From Liolophura sinensis (lineage: Eukaryota; Mollusca; Polyplacophora; Chitonida; Chitonidae): a DNA stretch of 64,000 nucleotides. The notes beneath the pieces were generated by a model that searched no databases, was not told where the DNA came from, and saw nothing but the letters and a program-made list of their open reading frames with translations. Shown piece after piece: positions 47,376 through 61,960 of this stretch; position 1 is the stretch's first letter, and each line of letters starts with the position of its first letter. Both the position numbers and the translations under genes were made by a program. The stretch covers positions 14,207,501 to 14,271,500 of the forward strand of contig NC_088303.1 of NCBI RefSeq assembly GCF_032854445.1, read 5' to 3'.

Positions 47376-50300
47376 TGTTACAACACGCTCTTCCTATAAT
47401 GCCTAAACAAAGAATTGCCTTGGAGAATACATGCTCACACGGTTCACCTTAAAACAATTGGTACAACGCGTTCTTGCTATAATGCCTAAACAAAGAATTG
47501 CCTTGGAGAATACATGTTCACACGGTTCAGTTTAAAGCCATTGGTACAACACCTTCTTGCCATAATGTCAATACGAAGAATTGCCTTGGAGAATACATGC
47601 TCACACGGTGCACCTTAAAACAATTGGTACAACGTGTTCTTGCCATAATGCCAAATACGAAGAATTGTCTTGGAGAATACATGTTCACACGGTTCAGTTT
47701 AAAGCCATTGGTACAACACGTTCTTGCCATAATGTCAATACGAAGAATTGCCTTGGAGAATACATGCTCACACGGTTCACCTTAAAACAATTGGTACAAC
47801 GTGTTCTTGCCATAATGCCAATACGAAGAATTGTCTTGGAGAATACATGTTCACACGGTTCAGTTTAAAGCCATTGGTACAACGCGTTCTTGCTATAATG
47901 CCTAAACAAAGAATTGTCTTGGAGAATACATGCTCACACGGTTCACCTTAAAACAATTGGTACAACGCGTTCTTGCTATAATGCCAATACGAAGAATTGT
48001 CTTGGAGAATACATGCTCAAACGGTTCAGCTTAAAACAATTGGCACAACACGTTCTTGCTATAATGCCTAAACGAAGAATTGTCTTGGAGAATACATGCT
48101 CACACGGTTCAGTTTAAAACAATTGGTACAACGCGTTCTTGCTATAATGCCTAAACAAAGAATTGCCTTGGAGAATACATGCTCACACGGTTCACCTTAA
48201 AACAATTGGTACAACGCGTTCTTGCTATAATGCCAATACGAAGAATTGTCTTGGAGAATACATGTTCATACGGTTCAGTTTAAAACAATTGGTACAACGC
48301 GTTCTTGCTATAATGCCTAAACAAAGAATTGCCTTGGAGAATACATGCTCACACGGTTCACCTTAAAACAATTGGTACAACGCGTTCTTGCTATAATGCC
48401 AATACGAAGAATTGTCTTGGAGAATACATGTTCATACGGTTCAGTTTAAAGCCATTGATACAACGCGTTCTTGCTATAATGCCAATACGAAGAATTGTCT
48501 TGGAGAATACATACTCACATGGTTCAGTTTAAAGCCATTGGTACAACGCGTTCTTGCCATAATGCCAATACGAAGAATTGTCTTGGAGAATACATGTTCA
48601 TACGGTTCAGTTTAAAGCCATTGATACAACGTGTTCTTGCTATAATGCCAATACGAAGAATTGTCTTGGAGAATACATGCTCACATGGTTCAGTTTAAAG
48701 CCATTGGTACAACGCGTTCTTGCCATAATGCCAATACGAAGAATTGTCTTGGAGAATACATGTTCATACGGTTCAGTTTAAAGCCATTGGTTCAACGCGT
48801 TCTTGCTATAATGCCTAAACAAAGAATTGCCTTGGAGAATACATGCTCACACGGTTTACCTTAAAACAAATGGTACAACGTGTTCTTGCTATAATGTCAA
48901 TACGAAGAATTGTCTTGGAGAATACATGTTCATACGGTTCAGTTTAAAACATTTGGTACAACGCGTTCTTGCTATAATGCCAATACGAAGAATTGTCTTG
49001 GAGAATGCATGCTCACATGGTTCAGTTTAAAGCCATTGGTACAACGCGTTCTTGCTATAATGCCAATACGAAGAATTGTCTTGGAGAATACATGTTCATA
49101 CGGTTCAGTTTAAAGCCATTGGTAAAACGTGTTCTTGCCATAATGCCAATACGAAGAATTGTCTTGGAGAATACATGCTCACATGGTTCAGTTTAAAGCC
49201 ATTGGTACAACGCGTTCTTGCCATAATGCCTAAACAAAGAATTGCCTTGGAGAATACATGCTCACACGGTTCAGCTTAAAACAATTGGTACAACACGCTC
49301 TTACCATAATGCCAATACGAAGAATTGTCTTGGAGAATACATGTTCACACGGTTCAGTTTAAAGCCATTGGTACAACGTGTTCTTGCTATAATGCCAATA
49401 CCAAGAATTGTCTTGGAGAATACATGTTCACACGGTTCAGCTTAAAACAATTGGTACAACACGCTCTTACCATAATGCCAATACGAAGAATTGTCTTGGA
49501 GAATACATGTTCACACGGTTCAGTTTAAAGCCATTGGTACAACGCGTTCTTGCTATAATGCCTAAACAAAGAATTGTCTTGGAGAATACATGCTCACACG
49601 GTTCACCTTAAAACAATTGGTACAACGCGTTCTTGCTATAATGCCAATACGAAGAATTGTCTTGGAGAATACATGCTCAAACGGTTCAGCTTAAAACAAT
49701 TGGCACAACACGTTCTTGCTATAATGCCTAAACGAAGAATTGTCTTGGAGAATACATGCTCACACGGTTCAGTTTAAAACAATTGGTACAACGCGTTCTT
49801 GCTATAATGCCTAAACAAAGAATTGCCTTGGAGAATACATGCTCACACGGTTCACCTTAAAACAATTGGTACAACGCGTTCTTGCTATAATGCCAATACG
49901 AAGAATTGTCTTGGAGAATACATGTTCACACGGTTCAGTTTAAAACAATTGGTACAACGCGTTCTTGCTATAATGCCAATACGAAGAATTGTCTTGGAGA
50001 ATACATGCTCACATGGTTCAGTTTAAAGCCATTGGTACAACGTGTTCTTGCTATAATGCCAATACGAAGAATTGTCTTGGAGAATACATGCTCACATGGT
50101 TCAGTTTAAAGCCATTGGTACAACGCGTTCTTGCTATAATGCCTAAACAAAGAATTGCCTTGGAGAATACATGCTCACACGGTTCACCTTAAAACAATTG
50201 GTACAACGCGTTCTTGCTATAATGCCAATACGAAGAATTGTCTTGGAGAATACATGTTCATACGGTTCAGTTTAAAGCCATTGATACAACGCGTTCTTGC

Positions 50301-53300
50301 TATAATGCCAATACGAAGAATTGTCTTGGAGAATACATGCTCACATGGTTCAGTTTAAAGCCATTGGTACAACGCGTTCTTGCCATAATGCCAATACGAA
50401 GAATTGTCTTGGAGAATACATGTTCATACGGTTCAGTTTAAAGCCATTGGTTCAACGCGTTCTTGCTATAATGCCTAAACAAAGAATTGTCTTGGAGAAT
50501 ACATGCTCACACGGTTCACCTTAAAACAAATGGTACAACGTGTTCTTGTTATAATGCCAATACGAAGAATTGTCTTGGAGAATACATGTTCATACGGTTC
50601 AGTTTAAAGCCATTGGTACAACGCGTTCTTGCTATAATGCCTAAACAAAGAATTGCCTTGGAGAATACATGCTCACACGGTTCAGCTTAAAACAATTGGT
50701 ACAACGCGTTCTTGCTATAATGCCAATACGAAGAATTGTCTTGGAGAATACATGTTCACACGGTTCAGTTTAAAACAATTGGTACAACGCGTTCTTGCTA
50801 TAATGCCAATACGAAGAATTGTCTTGGAGAATACATGCTCACATGGTTCAGTTTAAAGCCATTGGTACAACGTGTTCTTGCTATAATGCCAATACGAAGA
50901 ATTGTCTTGGAGAATACATGCTCACATGGTTCAGTTTAAAGCCATTGGTACAACGCGTTCTTGCTATAATGCCTAAACAAAGAATTGCCTTGGAGAATAC
51001 ATGCTCACACGGTTCACCTTAAAACAATTGGTACAACGCGTTCTTGCTATAATGCCAATACGAAGAATTGTCTTGGAGAATACATGTTCATACGGTTCAG
51101 TTTAAAGCCATTGATACAACGCGTTCTTGCTATAATGCCAATACGAAGAATTGTCTTGGAGAATACATGTTCATACGGTTCAGTTTAAAACAATTGGTAC
51201 AACGCGTTCTTGCTATAATGCCAATACGAAGAATTGTCTTGGAGAATACATGCTCACATGGTTCAGTTTAAAGCCATTGGTACAACGTGTTCTTGCTATA
51301 ATGCCAATACGAAGAATTGTCTTGGAGAATACATGCTCACATGGTTCAGTTTAAAGCCATTGGTACAACGCGTTCTTGCTATAATGCCTAAACAAAGAAT
51401 TGCCTTGGAGAATACATGCTCACACGGTTCACCTTAAAACAATTGGTACAACGCGTTCTTGCTATAATGCCAATACGAAGAATTGTCTTGGAGAATACAT
51501 GTTCATACGGTTCAGTTTAAAGCCATTGATACAACGCGTTCTTGCTATAATGCCAATACGAAGAATTGTCTTGGAGAATACATGCTCACATGGTTCAGTT
51601 TAAAGCCATTGGTACAACGCGTTCTTGCCATAATGCCAATACGAAGAATTGTCTTGGAGAATACATGTTCATACGGTTCAGTTTAAAGCCATTGATACAA
51701 CGTGTTCTTGCTATAATGCCAATACGAAGAATTGTCTTGGAGAATACATGCTCACATGGTTCAGTTTAAAGCCATTGGTACAACGCGTTCTTGCCATAAT
51801 GCCAATACGAAGAATTGTCTTGGAGAATACATGTTCATACGGTTCAGTTTAAAGCCATTGGTTCAACGCGTTCTTGCTATAATGCCTAAACAAAGAATTG
51901 TCTTGGAGAATACATGCTCACACGGTTCACCTTAAAACAATTGGTACAACGTGTTCTTGCTATAATGCCAATACGAAGAATTGTCTTGGAGAATACATGT
52001 TCATACGGTTCAGTTTAAAGCCATTGGTACAACGCGTTCTTGCTATAATGCCTAAACAAAGAATTGTCTTGGAGAATACATGCTCACACGGTTCACCTTA
52101 AAACAAATGGTACAACGCGTTCTTGCTATAATGCCAATACCAAGAATTGTCTTGGAGAATACATGTTCATACGGTTCAGTTTAAAGCCATTGATACAACG
52201 CGTTCTTGCTATAATGCCAATACGAAGAATTGTCTTGGAGAATACATGTTCATACGGTTCAGTTTAAAACAATTGGTACAACGCGTTCTTGCTATAATGC
52301 CAATACGAAGAATTGTCTTGGAGAATACATGCTCACATGGTTCAGTTTAAAGCCATTGGTACAACGTGTTCTTGCTATAATGCCAATACGAAGAATTGTC
52401 TTGGAGAATACATGCTCACATGGTTCAGTTTAAAGCCATTGGTACAACGCGTTCTTGCTATAATGCCTAAACAAAGAATTGCCTTGGAGAATACATGCTC
52501 ACACGGTTCACCTTAAAACAATTGGTACAACGCGTTCTTGCTATAATGCCAATACGAAGAATTGTCTTGGAGAATACATGTTCATACGGTTCAGTTTAAA
52601 GCCATTGATACAACGCGTTCTTGCTATAATGCCAATACGAAGAATTGTCTTGGAGAATACATACTCACATGGTTCAGTTTAAAGCCATTGGTACAACGCG
52701 TTCTTGCCATAATGCCAATACGAAGAATTGTCTTGGAGAATACATGTTCATACGGTTCAGTTTAAAGCCATTGGTACAACGCGTTCTTGCTATAATGCCT
52801 AAACAAAGAATTGCCTTGGAGAATACATGCTCACACGGTTCAGCTTAAAACAATTGGTACAACGCGTTCTTGCTATAATGCCAATACCAAGAATTGTCTT
52901 GGAGAATACATGTTCATACGGTTCAGTTTAAAGCCATTGATACAACGCGTTCTTGCTATAATGCCAATACGAAGAATTGTCTTGGAGAATACATGCTCAC
53001 ATGGTTCAGTTTAAAGCCATTGGTACAACGCGTTCTTGCCATAATGCCAATACGAAGAATTGTCTTGGAGAATACATGTTCATACGGTTCAGTTTAAAGC
53101 CATTGGTTCAACGCGTTCTTGCTATAATGCCTAAACAAAGAATTGCCTTGGAGAATACATGCTCACACGGTTCACCTTAAAACAAATGGTACAACGTGTT
53201 CTTGCTATAATGTCAATACGAAGAATTGTCTTGGAGAATACATGTTCATACGGTTCAGTTTAAAACATTTGGTACAACGCGTTCTTGCTATAATGCCAAT

Positions 53301-56300
53301 ACGAAGAATTGTCTTGGAGAATGCATGCTCACATGGTTCAGTTTAAAGCCATTGGTACAACGCGTTCTTGCTATAATGCCAATACGAAGAATTGTCTTGG
53401 AGAATACATGTTCATACGGTTCAGTTTAAAGCCATTGGTAAAACGTGTTCTTGCCATAATGCCAATACGAAGAATTGTCTTGGAGAATACATGCTCACAC
53501 GGTTCAGTTTAAAGCCATTGGTACAACACGCTCTTGCTATAATGCCAATACGAAGAATTGTCTTGGAGAATACATGTTCATACGGTTCAGTTTAAAGCCA
53601 TTGGTACAACGCGTTCTTGCTATAATGCCAATACGAAGAATTGTCTTGGAGAATACATGCTCACATGGTTCAGTTTAAAGCCATTGGTACAACGCGTTCT
53701 TGCCATAATGCCTAAACAAAGAACTGCCTTGGAGAATACATGCTCACACGGTTCAGCTTAAAACAATTGGTACAACACGCTCTTACCATAATGCCAATAC
53801 GAAGAATTGTCTTGGAGAATACATGTTCACACGGTTCAGTTTAAAGCCATTGGTACAACGTGTTCTTGCTATAATGCCAATACGAAGAATTGTCTTGGAG
53901 AATACATGTTCACACGGTTCAGCTTAAAACAATTGGTACAACACGCTCTTACCATAATGCCAATACGAAAAATTGTCTTGGAGAATACATGTTCACACGG
54001 TTCAGTTTAAAGCCATTGGTACAACGCGTTCTTGCTATAATGCCTAAACAAAGAATTGTCTTGGAGAATACATGCTCACACGGTTCACCTTAAAACAATT
54101 GGTACAACGCGTTCTTGCTATAATGCCAATACGAAGAATTGTCTTGGAGAATACATGCTCAAACGGTTCAGCTTAAAACAATTGGCACAACACGTTCTTG
54201 CTATAATGCCTAAACGAAGAATTGTCTTGGAGAATACATGCTCACATGGTTCAGTTTAAAGCCATTGGTACAACGTGTTCTTGCTATAATGCCAATACGA
54301 AGAATTGTCTTGGAGAATACATGCTCACATGGTTCAGTTTAAAGCCATTGGTACAACGCGTTCTTGCTATAATGCCTAAACAAAGAATTGCCTTGGAGAA
54401 TACATGCTCACACGGTTCACCTTAAAACAATTGGTACAACGCGTTCTTGCTATAATGCCAATACGAAGAATTGTCTTGGAGAATACATGTTCACACGGTT
54501 CAGTTTAAAACAATTGGTACAACGCGTTCTTGCTATAATGCCAATACGAAGAATTGTCTTGGAGAATACATGCTCACATGGTTCAGTTTAAAGCCATTGG
54601 TACAACGTGTTCTTGCTATAATGCCAATACGAAGAATTGTCTTGGAGAATACATGCTCACATGGTTCAGTTTAAAGCCATTGGTACAACGCGTTCTTGCT
54701 ATAATGCCTAAACAAAGAATTGCCTTGGAGAATACATGCTCACACGGTTCACCTTAAAACAATTGGTACAACGCGTTCTTGCTATAATGCCAATACGAAG
54801 AATTGTCTTGGAGAATACATGTTCATACGGTTCAGTTTAAAGCCATTGATACAACGCGTTCTTGCTATAATGCCAATACGAAGAATTGTCTTGGAGAATA
54901 CATGCTCACATGGTTCAGTTTAAAGCCATTGGTACAACGCGTTCTTGCCATAATGCCAATACGAAGAATTGTCTTGGAGAATACATGTTCATACGGTTCA
55001 GTTTAAAGCCATTGGTTCAACGCGTTCTTGCTATAATGCCTAAACAAAGAATTGTCTTGGAGAATACATGCTCACACGGTTCACCTTAAAACAATTGGTA
55101 CAACGTGTTCTTGTTATAATGCCAATACGAAGAATTGTCTTGGAGAATACATGTTCATACGGTTCAGTTTAAAGCCATTGGTACAACGCGTTCTTGCTAT
55201 AATGCCTAAACAAAGAATTGCCTTGGAGAATACATGCTCACACGGTTCAGCTTAAAACAATTGGTACAACGCGTTCTTGCTATAATGCCAATACGAAGAA
55301 TTGTCTTGGAGAATACATGTTCACACGGTTCAGTTTAAAACAATTGGTACAACGCGTTCTTGCTATAATGCCAATACGAAGAATTGTCTTGGAGAATACA
55401 TGCTCACATGGTTCAGTTTAAAGCCATTGGTACAACGTGTTCTTGCTATAATGCCAATACGAAGAATTGTCTTGGAGAATACATGCTCACATGGTTCAGT
55501 TTAAAGCCATTGGTACAACGCGTTCTTGCTATAATGCCTAAACAAAGAATTGCCTTGGAGAATACATGCTCACACGGTTCACCTTAAAACAATTGGTACA
55601 ACGCGTTCTTGCTATAATGCCAATACGAAGAATTGTCTTGGAGAATACATGTTCATACGGTTCAGTTTAAAGCCATTGATACAACGCGTTCTTGCTATAA
55701 TGCCAATACGAAGAATTGTCTTGGAGAATACATGTTCATACGGTTCAGTTTAAAACAATTGGTACAACGCGTTCTTGCTATAATGCCAATACGAAGAATT
55801 GTCTTGGAGAATACATGCTCACATGGTTCAGTTTAAAGCCATTGGTACAACGTGTTCTTGCTATAATGCCAATACGAAGAATTGTCTTGGAGAATACATG
55901 CTCACATGGTTCAGTTTAAAGCCATTGGTACAACGCGTTCTTGCTATAATGCCTAAACAAAGAATTGCCTTGGAGAATACATGCTCACACGGTTCACCTT
56001 AAAACAATTGGTACAACGCGTTCTTGCTATAATGCCAATACGAAGAATTGTCTTGGAGAATACATGTTCATACGGTTCAGTTTAAAGCCATTGATACAAC
56101 GCGTTCTTGCTATAATGCCAATACGAAGAATTGTCTTGGAGAATACATGCTCACATGGTTCAGTTTAAAGCCATTGGTACAACGCGTTCTTGCCATAATG
56201 CCAATACGAAGAATTGTCTTGGAGAATACATGTTCATACGGTTCAGTTTAAAGCCATTGATACAACGCGTTCTTGCTATAATGCCAATACGAAGAATTGT

Positions 56301-59300
56301 CTTGGAGAATACATGTTCATACGGTTCAGTTTAAAACAATTGGTACAACGCGTTCTTGCTATAATGCCAATACGAAGAATTGTCTTGGAGAATACATGCT
56401 CACATGGTTCAGTTTAAAGCCATTGGTACAACGTGTTCTTGCTATAATGCCAATACGAAGAATTGTCTTGGAGAATACATGCTCACATGGTTCAGTTTAA
56501 AGCCATTGGTACAACGCGTTCTTGCTATAATGCCTAAACAAAGAATTGCCTTGGAGAATACATGCTCACACGGTTCACCTTAAAACAATTGGTACAACGC
56601 GTTCTTGCTATAATGCCAATACGAAGAATTGTCTTGGAGAATACATGTTCATACGGTTCAGTTTAAAGCCATTGATACAACGCGTTCTTGCTATAATGCC
56701 AATACGAAGAATTGTCTTGGAGAATACATACTCACATGGTTCAGTTTAAAGCCATTGGTACAACGCGTTCTTGCCATAATGCCAATACGAAGAATTGTCT
56801 TGGAGAATACATGTTCATACGGTTGAGTTTAAAGCCATTGGTTCAACGCGTTCTTGCTATAATGCCTAAACAAAGAATTGTCTTGGAGAATACATGCTCA
56901 CACGGTTCACCTTAAAACAATTGGTACAACGTGTTCTTGCTATAATGCCAATACGAAGAATTGTCTTGGAGAATACATGTTCATACGGTTCAGTTTAAAG
57001 CCATTGGTACAACGCGTTCTTGCTATAATGCCTAAACAAAGAATTGCCTTGGAGAATACATGCTCACACGGTTCAGCTTAAAACAATTGGTACAACGCGT
57101 TCTTGCTATAATGCCAATACCAAGAATTGTCTTGGAGAATACATGTTCATACGGTTCAGTTTAAAGCCATTGATACAACGCGTTCTTGCTATAATGCCAA
57201 TACGAAGAATTGTCTTGGAGAATACATGCTCACATGGTTCAGTTTAAAGCCATTGGTACAACGCGTTCTTGCCATAATGCCAATACGAAGAATTGTCTTG
57301 GAGAATACATGTTCATACGGTTCAGTTTAAAGCCATTGGTTCAACGCGTTCTTGCTATAATGCCTAAACAAAGAATTGCCTTGGAGAATACATGCTCACA
57401 CGGTTCACCTTAAAACAAATGGTACAACGTGTTCTTGCTATAATGTCAATACGAAGAATTGTCTTGGAGAATACATGTTCATACGGTTCAGTTTAAAACA
57501 TTTGGTACAACGCGTTCTTGCTATAATGCCAATACGAAGAATTGTCTTGGAGAATGCATGCTCACATGGTTCAGTTTAAAGCCATTGGTACAACGCGTTC
57601 TTGCTATAATGCCAATACGAAGAATTGTCTTGGAGAATACATGTTCATACGGTTCAGTTTAAAGCCATTGGTAAAACGTGTTCTTGCCATAATGCCAATA
57701 CGAAGAATTGTCTTGGAGAATACATGCTCACACGGTTCAGTTTAAAGCCATTGGTACAACACGCTCTTGCTATAATGCCAATACGAAGAATTGTCTTGGA
57801 GAATACATGTTCATACGGTTCAGTTTAAAGCCATTGGTACAACGCGTTCTTGCTATAATGCCAATACGAAGAATTGTCTTGGAGAATACATGCTCACATG
57901 GTTCAGTTTAAAGCCATTGGTACAACGCGTTCTTGCCATAATGCCTAAACAAAGAACTGCCTTGGAGAATACATGCTCACACGGTTCAGCTTAAAACAAT
58001 TGGTACAACACGCTCTTACCATAATGCCAATACGAAGAATTGTCTTGGAGAATACATGTTCACACGGTTCAGTTTAAAGCCATTGGTACAACGTGTTCTT
58101 GCTATAATGCCAATACGAAGAATTGTCTTGGAGAATACATGTTCACACGGTTCAGCTTAAAACAATTGGTACAACACGCTCTTACCATAATGCCAATACG
58201 AAAAATTGTCTTGGAGAATACATGTTCACACGGTTCAGTTTAAAGCCATTGGTACAACGCGTTCTTGCTATAATGCCTAAACAAAGAATTGTCTTGGAGA
58301 ATACATGCTCACACGGTTCACCTTAAAACAATTGGTACAACGCGTTCTTGCTATAATGCCAATACGAAGAATTGTCTTGGAGAATACATGCTCAAACGGT
58401 TCAGCTTAAAACAATTGGCACAACACGTTCTTGCTATAATGCCTAAACGAAGAATTGTCTTGGAGAATACATGCTCACATGGTTCAGTTTAAAGCCATTG
58501 GTACAACGTGTTCTTGCTATAATGCCAATACGAAGAATTGTCTTGGAGAATACATGCTCACATGGTTCAGTTTAAAGCCATTGGTACAACGCGTTCTTGC
58601 TATAATGCCTAAACAAAGAATTGCCTTGGAGAATACATGCTCACACGGTTCACCTTAAAACAATTGGTACAACGCGTTCTTGCTATAATGCCAATACGAA
58701 GAATTGTCTTGGAGAATACATGTTCATACGGTTCAGTTTAAAGCCATTGATACAACGCGTTCTTGCTATAATGCCAATACGAAGAATTGTCTTGGAGAAT
58801 ACATGCTCACATGGTTCAGTTTAAAGCCATTGGTACAACGCGTTCTTGCCATAATGCCAATACGAAGAATTGTCTTGGAGAATACATGTTCATACGGTTC
58901 AGTTTAAAGCCATTGGTTCAACGCGTTCTTGCTATAATGCCTAAACAAAGAATTGTCTTGGAGAATACATGCTCACACGGTTCACCTTAAAACAATTGGT
59001 ACAACGTGTTCTTGTTATAATGCCAATACGAAGAATTGTCTTGGAGAATACATGTTCATACGGTTCAGTTTAAAGCCATTGGTACAACGCGTTCTTGCTA
59101 TAATGCCTAAACAAAGAATTGCCTTGGAGAATACATGCTCACACGGTTCAGCTTAAAACAATTGGTACAACGCGTTCTTGCTATAATGCCAATACGAAGA
59201 ATTGTCTTGGAGAATACATGTTCACACGGTTCAGTTTAAAACAATTGGTACAACGCGTTCTTGCTATAATGCCAATACGAAGAATTGTCTTGGAGAATAC

Positions 59301-61960
59301 ATGCTCACATGGTTCAGTTTAAAGCCATTGGTACAACGTGTTCTTGCTATAATGCCAATACGAAGAATTGTCTTGGAGAATACATGCTCACATGGTTCAG
59401 TTTAAAGCCATTGGTACAACGCGTTCTTGCTATAATGCCTAAACAAAGAATTGCCTTGGAGAATACATGCTCACACGGTTCACCTTAAAACAATTGGTAC
59501 AACGCGTTCTTGCTATAATGCCAATACGAAGAATTGTCTTGGAGAATACATGCTCACACGGTTCAGTTTAAAACAATTGGTACAACGCGTTCTTGCTATA
59601 ATGCCAATACCAAGAATTGTCATGGAGAATACATGTTCATACGGTTCAGTTTAAAGCCACTGATACAACGCGTTCTTGCTATAATGCCAATACGAAGAAT
59701 TGTCTTGGAGAATACATGTTCATACGGTTCAGTTTAAAACAATTGGTACAACGCGTTCTTGCTATAATGCCAATACGAAGAATTGTCTTGGAGAATACAT
59801 GCTCACATGGTTCAGTTTAAAGCCATTGGTACAACGTGTTCTTGCTATAATGCCAATACGAAGAATTGTCTTGGAGAATACATGCTCACATGGTTCAGTT
59901 TAAAGCCATTGGTACAACGCGTTCTTGCTATAATGCCTAAACAAAGAATTGCCTTGGAGAATACATGCTCACACGGTTCACCTTAAAACAATTGGTACAA
60001 CGCGTTCTTGCTATAATGCCAATACGAAGAATTGTCTTGGAGAATACATGTTCATACGGTTCAGTTTAAAGCCATTGATACAACGCGTTCTTGCTATAAT
60101 GCCAATACGAAGAATTGTCTTGGAGAATACATGCTCACATGGTTCAGTTTAAAGCCATTGGTACAACGCGTTCTTGCCATAATGCCAATACGAAGAATTG
60201 TCTTGGAGAATACATGTTCATACGGTTCAGTTTAAAGCCATTGGTTCAACGCGTTCTTGCTATAATGCCTAAACAAAGAATTGTCTTGGAGAATACATGC
60301 TCACACGGTTCACCTTAAAACAATTGGTACAACGTGTTCTTGCTATAATGCCAATACGAAGAATTGTCTTGGAGAATACATGTTCATACGGTTCAGTTTA
60401 ACGCCATTGGTACAACGCGTTCTTGCTATAATGCCTAAACAAAGAATTGCCTTGGAGAATACATGCTCACACGGTTCACCTTAAAACAATTGGTACAACG
60501 CGTTCTTGCTATAATGCCAATACCAAGAATTGTCTTGGAGAATACATGTTCATACGGTTCAGTTTAAAGCCATTGATACAACGCGTTCTTGCTATAATGC
60601 CAATACGAAGAATTGTCTTGGAGAATACATGCTCACATGGTTCAGTTTAAAGCCATTGGTACAACGCGTTCTTGCCATAATGCCAATACGAAGAATTGTC
60701 TTGGAGAATACATGTTCATACGGTTCAGTTTAAAGCCATTGGTTCAACGCGTTCTTGCTATAATGCCTAAACAAAGAATTGCCTTGGAGAATACATGCTC
60801 ACACGGTTCACCTTAAAACAAATGGTACAACGTGTTCTTGCTATAATGCCAATACGAAGAATTGTCTTGGAGAATACATGTTCATACGGTTCAGTTTAAA
60901 GCCATTGGTAAAACGTGTTCTTGCTATAATGCCAATACGAAGAATTGTCTTGGAGAATACATGCTCACATGGTTCAGTTTAAAGCCATTGGTACAACACG
61001 CTCTTGCTATAATGCCAATACGAAGAATTGTCTTGGAGAATACATGTTCATACGGTTCAGTTTAAAGCCATTGGTACAACGCGTTCTTGCTATAATGCCA
61101 ATACGAAGAATTGTCTTGGAGAATACATGCTCACATGGTTCAGTTTAAAGCCATTGGTACAACGCGTTCTTGCCATAATGCCTAAACAAAGAATTGCCTT
61201 GGAGAATACATGCTCCCACGGTTCACCTTAAAACAATTGGTACAACGTGTTCTTGCTATAATGCCTAAACAAAGAATTGCCTTGGAGAATACATGCTCAC
61301 ACGGTTCACCTTAAAACAATTGGTACAACGTGTTCTTGCTATAATGCCTAAACAAAGAATTGTCTTGGAGAATACATGCTCACACGGTTCACCTTAAAAC
61401 AATTGGTACAACGTGTTCTTGCTATAATGCCAATACGAAGAATTGTCTTGGAGAATACATGTTCACACGGTTCAGCTTAAAACAATTGGTACAACACGCT
61501 CTTGCCATAATGCCAATACGAAGAATTGTCTTGGAGAATACATGTTCACAAGGTTCAGTTTAAAGCCATTGATACAACGCGTTCTTGCTATAATGCCAAT
61601 ACGAAGAATTGTCTTGGAGAATACATGCTCACACGGTTCAGTTTAAAGCCATTGGTACAACGCGTTCTTGCTATAATGCCAATACGAAGAATTGTCTTGG
61701 AGAATACATGTTCACACGGTTCAGTTTAAAGCCATTGATACAACGCGTTCTTGCCATAATGCCAATACGAAGAATTGTCTTGGAGAATACATGTTCACAC
61801 GGTTCAGTTTAAAGCCATTGATACAACGCGTTCTTGCTATAATGCCAATACGAAGAACTGACTAGGAGAATACATGTTCACACGGTTCAGTTTAAAACCA
61901 TTGGTACAACGCGCTCTTGCCATAATGCCAATACGAAGAATTGTCTTGGAGAATACATGT
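47376..61960. repeat. 83-bp satellite array with higher-order repeats
   Basis: About 176 head-to-tail 83-bp monomers. Order within a unit: TTCTTGCTATAATGCC, AATACGAAGAATTG, TCTTGGAGAATACATG, CTCACACGGTTCAG, TTTAAAGCCATTGG, TACAACGCG. The main variants are AATACG or TAAACA after ATGCC; CACACGG, CATACGG or CACATGG; GTTTAAAGCC, CCTTAAAACA or GCTTAAAACA; and CGCG, CGTG or CACG. Variant strings recur in fixed order every ~4.1-4.6 kb. As 83 is not a multiple of 3, each chance frame crosses all three phases and stops at TTTAA after 67 codons, so the dozens of 67-residue frames are artefacts. The array ends abruptly in unique sequence on both sides. No transposon is inserted in it. Confidence 0.98.

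Noticed and set aside
47498-61812. More than a hundred overlapping 67-residue frames that look like a protein family
   Set aside because: They recur every 83 bp and read each monomer in all three phases before meeting the same TTTAA stop. Nothing selects for coding, and neighbouring frames overlap each other.
47376-61960. CRISPR-like array
   Set aside because: Repeats are contiguous 83-bp monomers with no unique spacers, and the setting is a eukaryotic genome.
47376-61960. Pol III B box in the satellite (CGGTTCAGTTTAAA)
   Set aside because: It matches only GGTTCA, lacks the rest of the box and has no paired A box at the right distance.
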